Source: Syntrophobacteraceae bacterium (GTDB lineage: Bacteria > Desulfobacterota > Syntrophobacteria > Syntrophobacterales > Syntrophobacteraceae). Taken from it: DNA of 59,760 bases. This document shows, in pieces, positions 26,999-35,792 of this stretch. Where the stretch lies: NCBI GenBank assembly GCA_013314815.1, contig JABUEY010000006.1, positions 1 to 59,760 on the forward strand, written 5' to 3'. A program made the position numbers and the translations under genes. The notes beneath the pieces were generated by a model, which ran no database searches, was not told the DNA's origin, and saw only the letters and a program-made list of their open reading frames with translations. Positions within the stretch are counted from its first letter, which is position 1. Each line of letters begins with the position of its first letter.

Positions 26999-28429
26999 AT
27001 GCATATGGCAGGCCGACTTCGAACCGAAAGAGACCTGATCGGGGAATTGTCGATTCCGGAAGAGGCTCTTTACGGAATCCACACTGCCCGTGCGCTGGAC
27101 AATTTCCCCCTGGCTCGGCGGCCGGTTCACCCGGCCCTCGCATGTGCATACGGGGATGTGAAGCTTGCATGTGCACAGACCAACCGTGCTCTGGGAGCCT
27201 GGAAAGACAGGCCTGAAAAGGCGGATGCCGTCGAACGTGCCTGCCTTGAAATGGCGGCGGGCCTTCTGACGGGCCATATCGTGGTGGACGCGCTGCAGGG
27301 GGGAGCCGGCACCAGCACCAACATGAACGTCAACGAGGTGCTCGCCAATCGAGCCCTGGAATTCCTGGGAGAAAGACATGGCAGTTATGCCGTCGTCTCT
27401 CCTCTTGAGGATATCAACCTTCACCAATCCACAAACGACACGTACCCCACTGCGCTTAAGCTCGCTGCAATACGCGGGCTGAGAACACTCGAAGCAGCCG
27501 TCGTTTTTCTCCAGGAACGGTTCCAGGATCTCGAGAGGCGCCTGGCCCATGTGGTCAAGGTGGGAAGAACCCAGTTGCAGGATGCCGTCCTGACGACTCT
27601 GGGCCGCGAGATGGGGGCCTATGCCGAAGCCTTCAGCCGTGACCGCTGGCGTATCTACAAGTGCGAGGAGAGGCTTCGGGTTGTCAATCTTGGAGGCACG
27701 GCGATCGGGACCGGGCTCACGGCCCATCGAGACTTCATATTCCGCGTCACCGACACGCTGCGAGCCAACACCGGAATCGGATTCGCCCGCGCTGAAAACC
27801 TGGTCGATGCTACCCAGAATACAGATGTCTACGTCGAGGTGTCGGGTATTCTGAAGGCATGTGCGTCCACCCTGTTGAAAGTTTGCGGCGACCTGCGCTT
27901 TCTGTCCTGTGGCCCGGAGGGCGGCCCCGCCGAGATCATCCTGCCTCCGCGCCAGTCGGGTTCATCCGTCATGCCCGGCAAGGTAAATCCGGTCATCCCC
28001 GAGGCCGCCAGCCAGGTGGCCATGCTCGTGTTCGGTCATGATGCGGCACTTACCCTGGCATGCTCCTCGGGCAGCCTGGAACTGAACCCCTTTCTGCCCC
28101 TTGTGGCCATGTGCCTGCTTGAAAGCATCGATCTTTTGACAAGTGCCTGCGACATGCTCGGTCGCCTCTGTGTGGCGGGGATCGAGGCCGACGAGGAGCG
28201 ATGCAGGAGGCATGTGAACAGTTCGACGGCTTCGGCTACGGCTTTGCTTCCGGTCCTGGGCTACGACGGCATGTGCGATGTTATCAGAGCGGCCCGAAGC
28301 GAGAAAAAGACTGTCCGCGACGTGGTGGTGAGTCGCAGCCTGCTCACCGCCGATCAGTTCGATGAGCTGATCAGCCCCGAAGCCGTGTGCAGGCTGGGAA
28401 CGTCCCATAAGAAATTGCAGGAACGATGA
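26999..28429 (+). CDS. Aspartase/fumarase-superfamily lyase, aspartate ammonia-lyase-like
   Basis: About 476 aa. The superfamily signature GSSVMPGKVNPVIPE (about 328) with the catalytic serine loop is intact, and the first conserved block GGAGTSTNMNVNEV and the second HLHQSTND-like LHQSTNDTYP are present. This pattern fits aspartate ammonia-lyase, giving fumarate and ammonia. It lies between hydG and hydF and overlaps hydF by 4 bases, so it is embedded in the maturation operon. An ammonia supply for the bridging amine of the H-cluster is a reasonable inference. The start is unclear: TTG 26984, ATG 26999 and ATG 27005 are all possible, none with a good ribosome site. Confidence 0.85.
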   Translation: MHMAGRLRTERDLIGELSIPEEALYGIHTARALDNFPLARRPVHPALACAYGDVKLACAQTNRALGAWKDRPEKADAVERACLEMAAGLLTGHIVVDALQGGAGTSTNMNVNEVLANRALEFLGERHGSYAVVSPLEDINLHQSTNDTYPTALKLAAIRGLRTLEAAVVFLQERFQDLERRLAHVVKVGRTQLQDAVLTTLGREMGAYAEAFSRDRWRIYKCEERLRVVNLGGTAIGTGLTAHRDFIFRVTDTLRANTGIGFARAENLVDATQNTDVYVEVSGILKACASTLLKVCGDLRFLSCGPEGGPAEIILPPRQSGSSVMPGKVNPVIPEAASQVAMLVFGHDAALTLACSSGSLELNPFLPLVAMCLLESIDLLTSACDMLGRLCVAGIEADEERCRRHVNSSTASATALLPVLGYDGMCDVIRAARSEKKTVRDVVVSRSLLTADQFDELISPEAVCRLGTSHKKLQER

Positions 28430-29694
28430 TGCAGAAAACACCTCGGAGCATGCGGGTTCATATCGGGTTCTTCGGACGGCGCAACGTCGGAAAATCGAGT
28501 CTGCTCAATTCCATCACGCGTCAGCAGGTGGCCATCGTTTCCGACATTGCAGGGACAACGACAGACCCGGTGGAAAAGCCCATGGAACTGCTTCCGCTGG
28601 GCCCGGTGCTCTTTATCGATACGGCCGGCATCGACGACGAGGGGGCCCTTGGCGAGCTCCGAGTGCAAAAGACCCGCCAGGTGATCGATCGCACAGATTT
28701 GGGAGTCCTCGTCACGGAGGCCGGTTGCTGGGGAGATTTCGAGAACGGGCTGCTCGATGAACTGCGGGCGCGTGAGATCCCCGCAGTGGTCGTTTTCAAC
28801 AAGTGCGACGTCTCCACCCCTGATCCGCGGCTTCTCCTTTCCCTTGCGGATCGCAGGATCTCTACGGTTCAAGTCAGCGCCCTGACGGGGGAAGGTATAC
28901 CCCTGGTGCGCCGTGCACTGCTCGAAAACACCCCCGCAGGGTTGATCGACCATCCCGCCATAGCAGGCGACCTCGTGAGTCCGGGCGAACTGGTGCTCCT
29001 CGTCATTCCCATAGACAAGGAGGCACCCAGGGGACGCCTGATCCTGCCTCAGGTACAGACGATCAGGGACCTGCTGGACAGCGACGTCGTGTGCATGATG
29101 GTCAAGGAAAGAGAACTGCGCAGGGGGCTCGAATCGCTCAAATCCCCCCCGGCCCTGGTGATCACCGATTCCCAGGTCTTCTTGAAAGTCGTGGGTGATG
29201 TGCCCGAAACCACTCCCCTGACCAGTTTTTCCATTCTTTTCTCCCGGTATAAAGGCGATCTGCCGACCCAGGTGGAGGGTGTCCTGGCTATCGACAGCCT
29301 GCAGCCGAACGATGCGATTCTGGTCGCCGAGGCGTGCAGCCACCATCCCATCGCCGACGACATCGGCCGGGTGAAAATCCCCCGCTGGCTTACGCAGTAC
29401 GTCGGGGGTAAACTGAACTTCGTTCATGTGCAGGGCCACGATTTCCCCGACGACCTCCGTCTGTACAAGCTCGTGATTCACTGTGGAGCGTGCATGTGGA
29501 ACCGCCGCGAGATGCTCAGCCGAATCCTTTACTGTCGCCAGGCGGGAGTTCCCATTACCAATTACGGGCTTGCAATCGCGCACAGCCTGGGGATACTCGA
29601 TCGCGCACTTCAGCCCTTTCCGGCGGCACTCGATGTTTACCGGAACGGGCGTTCGGCGCACGCTTTTGCAGGAGGCGACCGTGGACAGCCGTAA
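28426..29694 (+). CDS. hydF: [FeFe]-hydrogenase maturation GTPase/scaffold HydF
   Basis: 422 aa. HydF is the scaffold on which the two-iron subcluster is built before transfer to the hydrogenase. The N-terminal GTPase has GRRNVGKSS (P-loop, 17-25), TTTDPV and DTAGIDDEG; the C-terminal cluster site is C304-x-H306-x45-H352-C353-x2-C356 (CSHH, then HCGAC), intact. It starts at ATG 28426, overlapping the stop of the lyase gene by 4 bases, and its own end overlaps the hydE start by 14 bases. Confidence 0.96.
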   Translation: MMQKTPRSMRVHIGFFGRRNVGKSSLLNSITRQQVAIVSDIAGTTTDPVEKPMELLPLGPVLFIDTAGIDDEGALGELRVQKTRQVIDRTDLGVLVTEAGCWGDFENGLLDELRAREIPAVVVFNKCDVSTPDPRLLLSLADRRISTVQVSALTGEGIPLVRRALLENTPAGLIDHPAIAGDLVSPGELVLLVIPIDKEAPRGRLILPQVQTIRDLLDSDVVCMMVKERELRRGLESLKSPPALVITDSQVFLKVVGDVPETTPLTSFSILFSRYKGDLPTQVEGVLAIDSLQPNDAILVAEACSHHPIADDIGRVKIPRWLTQYVGGKLNFVHVQGHDFPDDLRLYKLVIHCGACMWNRREMLSRILYCRQAGVPITNYGLAIAHSLGILDRALQPFPAALDVYRNGRSAHAFAGGDRGQP

Positions 29695-30763
29695 TGGATG
29701 CGAAGATATCCTCTCCTGGTTGAAGGAAGAAAACACGGATCGTCTCGAAATCCTCTGGAAGAAGGCCGATGCGACTCGAAGGCAGTACGTGGGAGACGAA
29801 GTCCACCTTCGCGGCCTGGTCGAAATATCCAATACTTGTGTGCATCAATGCGCCTACTGCGGCCTGCGCGCCGGCAACACGGCCCTGGAACGCTACCGGA
29901 TGACGGCCGACGAGGTAATGGAGTGCGTTCGTGAGGCTCAGCGCCTGGGATACGGTACCGTTGTGCTCCAGGGCGGTGAAGACCGGCAGCTCTCGACTCG
30001 ATGGGTGGAATCTCTCGTCCGGCGCATACGGAACGAAACCATCCTTACTGTGACACTCAGCCTGGGCGAACGCTCCGAGAGTGAACTCAGATCCTGGCGC
30101 AGGGCCGGTGCAGATCGGTATTTTCTGCGTTTTGAAACCTCGGATGCGCAGCTGTTCGACAGGATTCATCCTTCCCTTCCCGGGCGGCGCTCGGACCGGC
30201 CTGCGATTCTGTGCGTTCTGAAGGACCTGGGATACGAGATCGGCAGTGGGGTGATGGTCGGGATTCCAGGGCAGACCTATGAAAGCCTGGCCGGAGATAT
30301 CCTGCTGTTCCGCAGGCTCGACCTGGATATGATCGGTGTCGGACCGTTTCTGCCCCATCCGGCAACCCCTCTGGGCAGCGCCGGCTGGATATCGGGGATT
30401 CCGGCTTCGGAGCAGGTTCCGAACTCGGAAATCATGGTCTGCAAGGTCCTGGCGTTGAGCAGGGTGTACTGTCCTGAAGCGAACATTCCCAGTACGACCG
30501 CACTGGCCACGTTGAACAAATCCAAAGGGTTCGAACTGGGGCTCGAAAGGGGGGCCAACGTCATCATGCCCAACCTCACACCGCTTCGATACCGCAGGAT
30601 GTATGAAATCTATCCGGATAAGGCATGTTATTCTCAGACATTATCGAGTCCGGAGGCTATTCACGAGCGTATCAGGTCCATGGGCCGCATCATCGGGAAA
30701 GGCCCCGGCGGGCGCCGCAGGCGCCATGGGGAGAATTGTTCCCCGAAGGTGTCTATTCGATAA
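29681..30763 (+). CDS. hydE: [FeFe]-hydrogenase maturase HydE (radical SAM)
   Basis: 360 aa. HydE acts on the HydG product on the way to the dinuclear subcluster. The radical SAM motif is C53-x3-C57-x2-C60 (TCVHQCAYC), followed by the family's VVLQGGED and GVGPFLPHP motifs. The start is GTG 29681, with AGGAGG at 29670-29675; the frame runs open from 29483 but that part lies inside hydF. The resulting length equals that of known HydE proteins. A second C-terminal CxxC-type cluster site, variable in the family, was not seen. Confidence 0.95.
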   Translation: MDSRNGCEDILSWLKEENTDRLEILWKKADATRRQYVGDEVHLRGLVEISNTCVHQCAYCGLRAGNTALERYRMTADEVMECVREAQRLGYGTVVLQGGEDRQLSTRWVESLVRRIRNETILTVTLSLGERSESELRSWRRAGADRYFLRFETSDAQLFDRIHPSLPGRRSDRPAILCVLKDLGYEIGSGVMVGIPGQTYESLAGDILLFRRLDLDMIGVGPFLPHPATPLGSAGWISGIPASEQVPNSEIMVCKVLALSRVYCPEANIPSTTALATLNKSKGFELGLERGANVIMPNLTPLRYRRMYEIYPDKACYSQTLSSPEAIHERIRSMGRIIGKGPGGRRRRHGENCSPKVSIR

Positions 30764-30780
30764 CCAGGTGGAGAGCAGCA

Positions 30781-31044
30781 ATGAGCAGTAGCAGGGAACC
30801 GGTGGAAGTAGCCGTATGTATGGGAAGTTCGTGTTTTTCCAGGGGCAACAAGAACAACATCAAGGTGATCAAGGACTTTATCGAGCGGCATGGACTCTGC
30901 GACAAGGTAAAGTTGAAGGGGCACCTGTGCGAAGGTCTATGCAAAGACGGTCCCAATGTATCTCTGGACGGCCAGGTCTTTCACTGCATCGATGCCGCTT
31001 CCATCAGTGTATTGCTTGAGCAGGAAGTTAAAATGCAGGAATAG
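30781..31044 (+). CDS. Small thioredoxin-like [2Fe-2S] ferredoxin
   Basis: 87 aa, related to the NuoE/HydC C-terminal domain. Cluster ligands are C13-x4-C18 (VCMGSSCFSRG) and C50-x3-C54 (HLCEGLCKDGP). Such proteins carry electrons to or from hydrogenases and their partners. ATG 30781 follows GGTGGAGAG. It starts 17 bases after hydE and ends 9 bases before the sensor gene, so it probably serves this operon, for instance as electron link to the sensor. Confidence 0.88.
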   Translation: MSSSREPVEVAVCMGSSCFSRGNKNNIKVIKDFIERHGLCDKVKLKGHLCEGLCKDGPNVSLDGQVFHCIDAASISVLLEQEVKMQE

Positions 31045-31053
31045 AGAGGGAAG

Positions 31054-32769
31054 ATGAACAGTCCAGCCCCCATCATTTTCACGGAAAGGACGGAATGCCA
31101 GGACTGCTTTAAGTGCATCCGGGAGTGTCCCGTCAAGGCCATAAAAGTTGAAAATGCCTGTGCGGCCGTCATACCCGAGTTTTGCGTCCTGTGCGGCCAC
31201 TGCGTCGAGGTCTGTCCAAATGGTGCCAAGCATGTCCGGGACGACCTGGAACAGGCTCGAAAGCTGCTCAAGGACAAGGAAAAGGTTTTCGTCTCGCTGG
31301 CTCCATCTTTTATCAGCGAATTCCCCGGAGTTTCGGCTTCTTCGATTATCAGGGCATTGAAGAAACTCGGATTTCATGGTGTATCGGAGACCGCGCTGGG
31401 TGCGGAAAGAGTCTCGGGCAGTGTGGCTGCCCTGCTGCAGGACAGGACTCCCCGCGTGATGATCTCGACGGCCTGCCCCGTTGTGGTGAATTACCTGACC
31501 AGGTACTACCCTCACTACGCGAACTTCCTGACTCCCTACGTTTCGCCGGTGCTGGCCCATTGTGCGATGCTTCGAGAAACCTACGGTCCATCCATCGGTA
31601 TTGTGTTCTTCAGTCCATGCATAGCAAAAAAAGGGGAAGCCGATAGGAACTCGTCGCTCCTCGATATCGCCCTCACCTTCGAGGACCTGAGGCGCTGGCT
31701 GATGATCGAGCGCGTTACCTTCGAAACCGGAGATGACGTGGTGGAGAACTTTGTTCCCCATGCAGCCCAGGAAGGAGCTCTGTATCCCATCGACGGTGGT
31801 ATGGTGGCGGGAGTCAAGGCCGGTTGCAGTGTGATGGAGGCGGAATGCATGTCTTTTTCGGGTATACGCAACATCCAGAAAGCCATTGCAGGCTTGAACG
31901 AGATTCAGCTTTCCCACCCTGTCTTTCTTGAGTTGCTCGCATGCGAAGGGGGGTGCGTCAACGGGCCCAAGGCCGGCCTGCGCAGCGCCACGGCCCTGAA
32001 GCGGACTCAGATCATTCAATACGCCAGGTATCCCCGGTCTGAAATTCCCCGCAGATTGTCTGCGCCTTCCTGGGAGGGATTACGAGCCGATCCTGTGCCC
32101 GTGATGGGATACAGTGACAAGATACTTCGCCAGACTCTCCAAACCATCGGGAAATACTCGACGGAAGATGAATTCAACTGCGGCGGCTGCGGGTATGACA
32201 ACTGCCGGGAATTCGCCAAGGCTCTGATCGACGGCAAGGCGGAGAGAGTAATGTGCGTGGCCTACATGCGCAAACTCGCCCAGAAGAAAACCAATGCCCT
32301 GATGGAAAAGAGCCCGAGCGCGATCGTCCTTGTAGACGAAGAATTGCAGATCATAGAATGCAATCAAAATTTTGCGAAGATTCTCGGGCCGGACGTGGAA
32401 AAGGCTTTCAAGGCCCGGCCCGGCCTCGAAGGGGTTCCTCTTCAGGAGATCGCGCCGTTCTATTCGCTCTTCAAGACGGTGCTCGACAAGGGAGAGGATA
32501 TACTCAACAGGGATTTAAGGCACAAAAAGACCGTGCTGCACATCGACATATTTTCCGTGGAGAAGAACCACGTCGTGTGCGGAATCTTTCAGGACATCAC
32601 CAAGCCCACCATTCATAAGGAAGCCATGATTCATAAGGCCCAGGACGTTATCAAGAAGAACCTGGAGACGGTACAGCAGATTGCGTACCTGCTGGGAGAG
32701 AATGCAGCCGAATCCGAAGTGATTCTGAACTCCATAATCCAGTCCATTACCAAGCCGGAGTTGGAATGA
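31054..32769 (+). CDS. Sensory-type [FeFe]-hydrogenase-like protein (group C, phosphatase-linked) with PAS domain
   Basis: 571 aa. Domains in order: two 4Fe-4S sites (C15, C18, C21, C25 and C44, C47, C50, C54); an H-cluster domain with shortened motifs ISTACPVVVN (Cys141), FFSPCIAKKGEAD (Cys189) and LLACEGGCVNG (Cys297, Cys301); a further 4Fe-4S domain CGGCGYDNC with Cys401; and a PAS domain (about 415-520). All four cysteines needed to hold the H-cluster are kept, but the second cysteine of catalytic TSCCP, used in proton transfer, is absent and the Met residues near the cluster are replaced. That is the pattern of putative H2/redox sensors rather than working hydrogenases. ATG 31054; overlaps the phosphatase gene by 4 bases. 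Confidence 0.88.
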   Translation: MNSPAPIIFTERTECQDCFKCIRECPVKAIKVENACAAVIPEFCVLCGHCVEVCPNGAKHVRDDLEQARKLLKDKEKVFVSLAPSFISEFPGVSASSIIRALKKLGFHGVSETALGAERVSGSVAALLQDRTPRVMISTACPVVVNYLTRYYPHYANFLTPYVSPVLAHCAMLRETYGPSIGIVFFSPCIAKKGEADRNSSLLDIALTFEDLRRWLMIERVTFETGDDVVENFVPHAAQEGALYPIDGGMVAGVKAGCSVMEAECMSFSGIRNIQKAIAGLNEIQLSHPVFLELLACEGGCVNGPKAGLRSATALKRTQIIQYARYPRSEIPRRLSAPSWEGLRADPVPVMGYSDKILRQTLQTIGKYSTEDEFNCGGCGYDNCREFAKALIDGKAERVMCVAYMRKLAQKKTNALMEKSPSAIVLVDEELQIIECNQNFAKILGPDVEKAFKARPGLEGVPLQEIAPFYSLFKTVLDKGEDILNRDLRHKKTVLHIDIFSVEKNHVVCGIFQDITKPTIHKEAMIHKAQDVIKKNLETVQQIAYLLGENAAESEVILNSIIQSITKPELE

Positions 32770-33953
32770 TCAAGACCACGAGGGATTTCTTCCTGGACAT
32801 CGATCACTATCAGTTCTGCAAGCACAGGCAATACGTGGCCGGGGACGTGTTCCTGACCCACAAGATCAAGGAAGAGAACCGGGTAATCGCCGTTCTGTCC
32901 GATGGCCTGGGAAGCGGCATCAAGGCCAGCGTCCTGGCCACGCTGACGGCCACCATGGCTCTCAAGTATACCTCCGCCTATGCAGATGTGCGCGAGACCG
33001 CCGAGGTCATCATGGATACGCTGCCGGTCTGCAAGGTGAGAAAGATCAGCTATTCCACCTTCACTATCGTCGATATCAACAGCACAGGCCATGCACGGGT
33101 CATCGAACACGGCAACCCAGAATATATACTCCTCAGGGGATCCGAACCGGTAGCGGTCACGAAGACCCCGATCCAGCTCGAAAAATGGCACGATCGAGAA
33201 GTGCATTTTTCAGAATTCGACGTTCACATAGGCGATCGTATTCTCTACTTCTCCGACGGGGTCAGCCAGGCAGGAATGGGCCGCCCCGACTTCCCCCTGG
33301 GCTGGGGTTCAAGAAAAGTGATCCAGCAGGTTCAGAAGTGGCTCGAATGGCAGGATTCGATCTCTTCGCGGCAACTGGCCATGAAAACCGTTATTCGCGC
33401 AAGGCAGATCGACGGCTATGAACCCAAGGACGACATCACCTGCGGTGTAACCTACCTGCGGCATCCCCGATTGCTCCTGGTGGTAACCGGGCCGCCGTTT
33501 TCCGAAGCCAGGGATTCCGAACTCGGAGAAACCGTCGCATCTTTCAAAGGGCGGAAGGTCATCTGTGGAGGCACCACCGCCGCCATCATCGGGAGGGAAC
33601 TGGATCGGGAGATCAATATGAACCTCGATAATCTGGATCCCGAAGTCCCGCCGCCTTCAGAAATGGAGGGAATCGACCTGATTACCGAGGGAACCCTTAC
33701 TCTCAGCAAGGTGGCTGAGATCCTGGAGCGCGGACGGAAGCCCGAATTGATGCGAGCCAATGCAGCCACATCCCTGGCGTCTATTCTTCTCGACAGCGAC
33801 ATAATCTATTTTATTGTGGGAACCCGCATCAACGAGGCTCACCAGGACCCCAACCTCCCCATTGAACTGGATATCCGCCGCAATATCATCAAAAAGATAT
33901 CGTCGCTGCTTGAAGAGAAATACCTCAAGGAGACCTACAAACGCTTCATCTGA
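32766..33953 (+). CDS. SpoIIE/PP2C-type serine phosphatase, output partner of the sensor
   Basis: 395 aa. PP2C-fold metal sites: VAGDVF (Asp27), AVLSDGLGSG (Asp46), YFSDGVSQAG and PKDDITCGV. Residues to about 235 are the phosphatase domain; the remaining 160 form a conserved-looking tail (HPRLLLVVTGPP, then GRKVICGGTTAAI) that I do not recognise. SpoIIE-type enzymes dephosphorylate anti-anti-sigma or similar proteins. The 4-base ATGA overlap with the H-cluster sensor, seen also in group C3 [FeFe] loci, indicates a sensor-output pair. Its target protein is not in the window. Confidence 0.88.
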   Translation: MIKTTRDFFLDIDHYQFCKHRQYVAGDVFLTHKIKEENRVIAVLSDGLGSGIKASVLATLTATMALKYTSAYADVRETAEVIMDTLPVCKVRKISYSTFTIVDINSTGHARVIEHGNPEYILLRGSEPVAVTKTPIQLEKWHDREVHFSEFDVHIGDRILYFSDGVSQAGMGRPDFPLGWGSRKVIQQVQKWLEWQDSISSRQLAMKTVIRARQIDGYEPKDDITCGVTYLRHPRLLLVVTGPPFSEARDSELGETVASFKGRKVICGGTTAAIIGRELDREINMNLDNLDPEVPPPSEMEGIDLITEGTLTLSKVAEILERGRKPELMRANAATSLASILLDSDIIYFIVGTRINEAHQDPNLPIELDIRRNIIKKISSLLEEKYLKETYKRFI

Positions 33954-34044
33954 TTCACTCGTCCCGGAAGATTCGGACTATCAGAGATGGATGCGGAATC
34001 GGCATCAGACCGCTTCAGAAGGTGTTCTAAGGTGTTCTGTTGAG

Positions 34045-34118
34045 GGTGAGTGATGGGACTCGAACCCACAGCCTCTGGGGCCACAACCCAGTGCTCTAAC
34101 CGTTGAGCTACACCCACC
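34045..34118 (-). tRNA. tRNA-His (anticodon GTG)
   Basis: Read on the minus strand it folds into a full cloverleaf: acceptor GTGGGTG with CACTCAC (one G-U pair), the extra G at -1 opposite C73 that is special to histidine tRNA, anticodon stem-loop CTGGGTTGTGGCCCCAG, and T-loop GGTTCGAGTCC. The CCA tail is not encoded. It stands alone in an 850-base gap. Confidence 0.95.
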
Positions 34119-34377
34119 ATTTTCGGGCATCAAAGCCATCGACAGCGGTTCAAATATCATGCTCCCGATAAAACATCAAGAGAGATCTTGGCACTCCGAT
34201 AAACTCATACGATTTTTATATGCAATTTCAATAAAATATCGTAAGCCACGGCGGCTGCACTCCGGCATGGGTGACGACCCGCAGGCATCCGGGTCTTTCG
34301 AATGTCGTAAAATCCGACAGGGAATCCCCATGTACGGTCAGGTCGGTATGGCGAACCCAATGCCCGGCGTGGTATTG

Positions 34378-34735
34378 GGATTCTTGCGGCTGAAGCGTAT
34401 CCGGACACTTGTCGCACAAGGGTGAAACACATTCGCGGCGCACGTTGGCAACAACGTCGTTTACGCAACAACGTCGTTCCCGCAACAACGTCGTTCGGCA
34501 TCACAACGTCATTCCCGCGAACGGGAATCCAGGAAAAGTAACCGTGCATGGCGAAACAGTCTCAAGAAATGGCGAAGAAATGGCTGAGAGCCTGGAGGAT
34601 AAGATGGATAGAGCAGGGCAATCCCGGGTAAAGACATCTCTATGGCTCGATCCGCGCTTGGGCTGAATTCCGGCCTTCGCGGGAATGGCCTTGTGATACC
34701 CGATGTCGTTGTGATACCCAATGTCGTTATGAGGC
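34378..34735. repeat. Composite dispersed repeat region
   Basis: Left arm 34378-34427 (GAAGCGTATCCGGACACTTG, then TCGCACAAGGGTG) matches the family core. A tandem repeat and the palindrome ATTCCCG-CGAA-CGGGAAT (34511-34528) follow. At 34668-34735 lies a mirrored block with GCGGGAATGGCC and repeated GTGATACCCRATGTCGTTRT units. The closing inverted arm seen at 55 kb is not found, so this copy is altered. No supported gene in 34119-34804. Confidence 0.6.
34448..34516 (+). repeat. 17-bp tandem repeat, three exact-start copies and one decayed
   Basis: Units GCAACAACGTCGTTTAC (34448), GCAACAACGTCGTTCCC (34465) and GCAACAACGTCGTTCGG (34482), then a looser CATCACAACGTCATTCCC. The same unit reappears as GCAACAACGTAATTCCC at 54899. 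Units have no spacers, so it is not a CRISPR array. Confidence 0.75.
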
Positions 34736-34804
34736 CATCGATCCATTGCGTATAAAGTACCTCGTGCATGAAAAACAATGGAGATCATCAAGGAGTGTTG
34801 ATCC

Positions 34805-35791
34805 ATGGGATTGTTTGACGACGTCATGGCAGTGGGAAACAGTTTCATGAAGAGCCGCGTGGTCTTGACGGCTGCAGAACTGGATCTTTTTACACTTATC
34901 GATGAATCGCCCCGGACGGGGGAGGAGGTTGCCGGGCAGTTGGGGCTACACGTGCGAGCCCTCACGCGCCTGCTGGATGCTCTCGTAACCCTTGATCTGC
35001 TGAAGAAGGACAAAGATGTTTACCGGGTCACGTCCGTCGGCGCCCTCTATTCGTCCAGGCATCCTGAAACGATGCTGCCGATGGCCCTTCACATGAAGAG
35101 CTTATGGCACGGCTGGACCGGGTTGACAGATGTCGTCCGACGAGGGCCGAACCCGTCTTCACAGCCCGGGAAAGGCATGGATGAGAGGGATCGAAAGGCG
35201 TTTATAGGGGCTATGCACGTTGTCGGTCGGAAGCTGTCGGCAGAGATAGCGGAAAGCATCGATCTTGGCAGGTTCCGATGCCTGCTGGACATTGGAGCGG
35301 GTTCAGGCACGTACACCATGGCCTTCTTGAACAGGAATCCGAACATGACCGCCGTACTGTTCGATCTTGCGTCCGTAATCCCCATGGCCAAAGAAAGGAT
35401 GGAGGCGGCGGGACTTGCGCAACGGGTGAAATTCGTCGCAGGAGATTTTCACGATGACGAACTTCCCGGCGGCTGTGACCTGGCCCTGCTGTCCGCGATC
35501 ATCCATCAGAACAGCCCTGAAGAAAACATTTCCCTCTATTCGAAGATCCTCAAGGCCCTGCAGCCCGGCGGAACTTTGCTCATCCGGGACCACATCATGG
35601 ATGAATCGCGCACCTGGCCGCCCTTGGGGGCCATGTTCGCACTGAACATGCTGATCAATACTCCCGGGGGCGACACGTACACCTGGAGTGAAGTGGAAGA
35701 GTCGCTGAAGCAGGCAGGATTTATCGATATTCAGCGAATGAGAAAGGGTGAACGGATGGACTGCCTGGCGGCCGCGGTCAAGCCCGCATAG
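34805..35791 (+). CDS. SAM-dependent O-methyltransferase-like protein
   Basis: 328 aa with the two-part layout of the acetylserotonin/COMT family. An N-terminal winged-helix dimerisation domain (TAAELDLFTLID, VAGQLGLHVRALTRLLDAL) precedes a class I SAM-binding domain: LLDIGAGSGTYTMAFL (motif I, about 162), AVLFDLASVI, VKFVAGDFHDDELP and a late LLIRDHIMDE. In delta-proteobacteria similar proteins methylate small aromatic or tetrapyrrole compounds; the substrate here is unknown. ATG 34805 follows GGAGTG. Single gene, convergent with the stress protein. Confidence 0.85.
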   Translation: MGLFDDVMAVGNSFMKSRVVLTAAELDLFTLIDESPRTGEEVAGQLGLHVRALTRLLDALVTLDLLKKDKDVYRVTSVGALYSSRHPETMLPMALHMKSLWHGWTGLTDVVRRGPNPSSQPGKGMDERDRKAFIGAMHVVGRKLSAEIAESIDLGRFRCLLDIGAGSGTYTMAFLNRNPNMTAVLFDLASVIPMAKERMEAAGLAQRVKFVAGDFHDDELPGGCDLALLSAIIHQNSPEENISLYSKILKALQPGGTLLIRDHIMDESRTWPPLGAMFALNMLINTPGGDTYTWSEVEESLKQAGFIDIQRMRKGERMDCLAAAVKPA

Positions 35792-35792
35792 A

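Noticed and set aside
28354-29832. 492-aa open frame on the minus strand across hydF
   Set aside because: It is a shadow of hydF: the plus frame has all HydF motifs and ribosome-site support, and long antisense frames are expected in GC-rich genes.
30937-32019. 360-aa minus-strand frame across the H-cluster sensor gene
   Set aside because: The plus frame has intact cysteine motifs; the minus one is a by-product of base composition.
34448-34516. Tandem repeat considered as a CRISPR array
   Set aside because: Units are 17 bases with no spacers and no cas genes are near.
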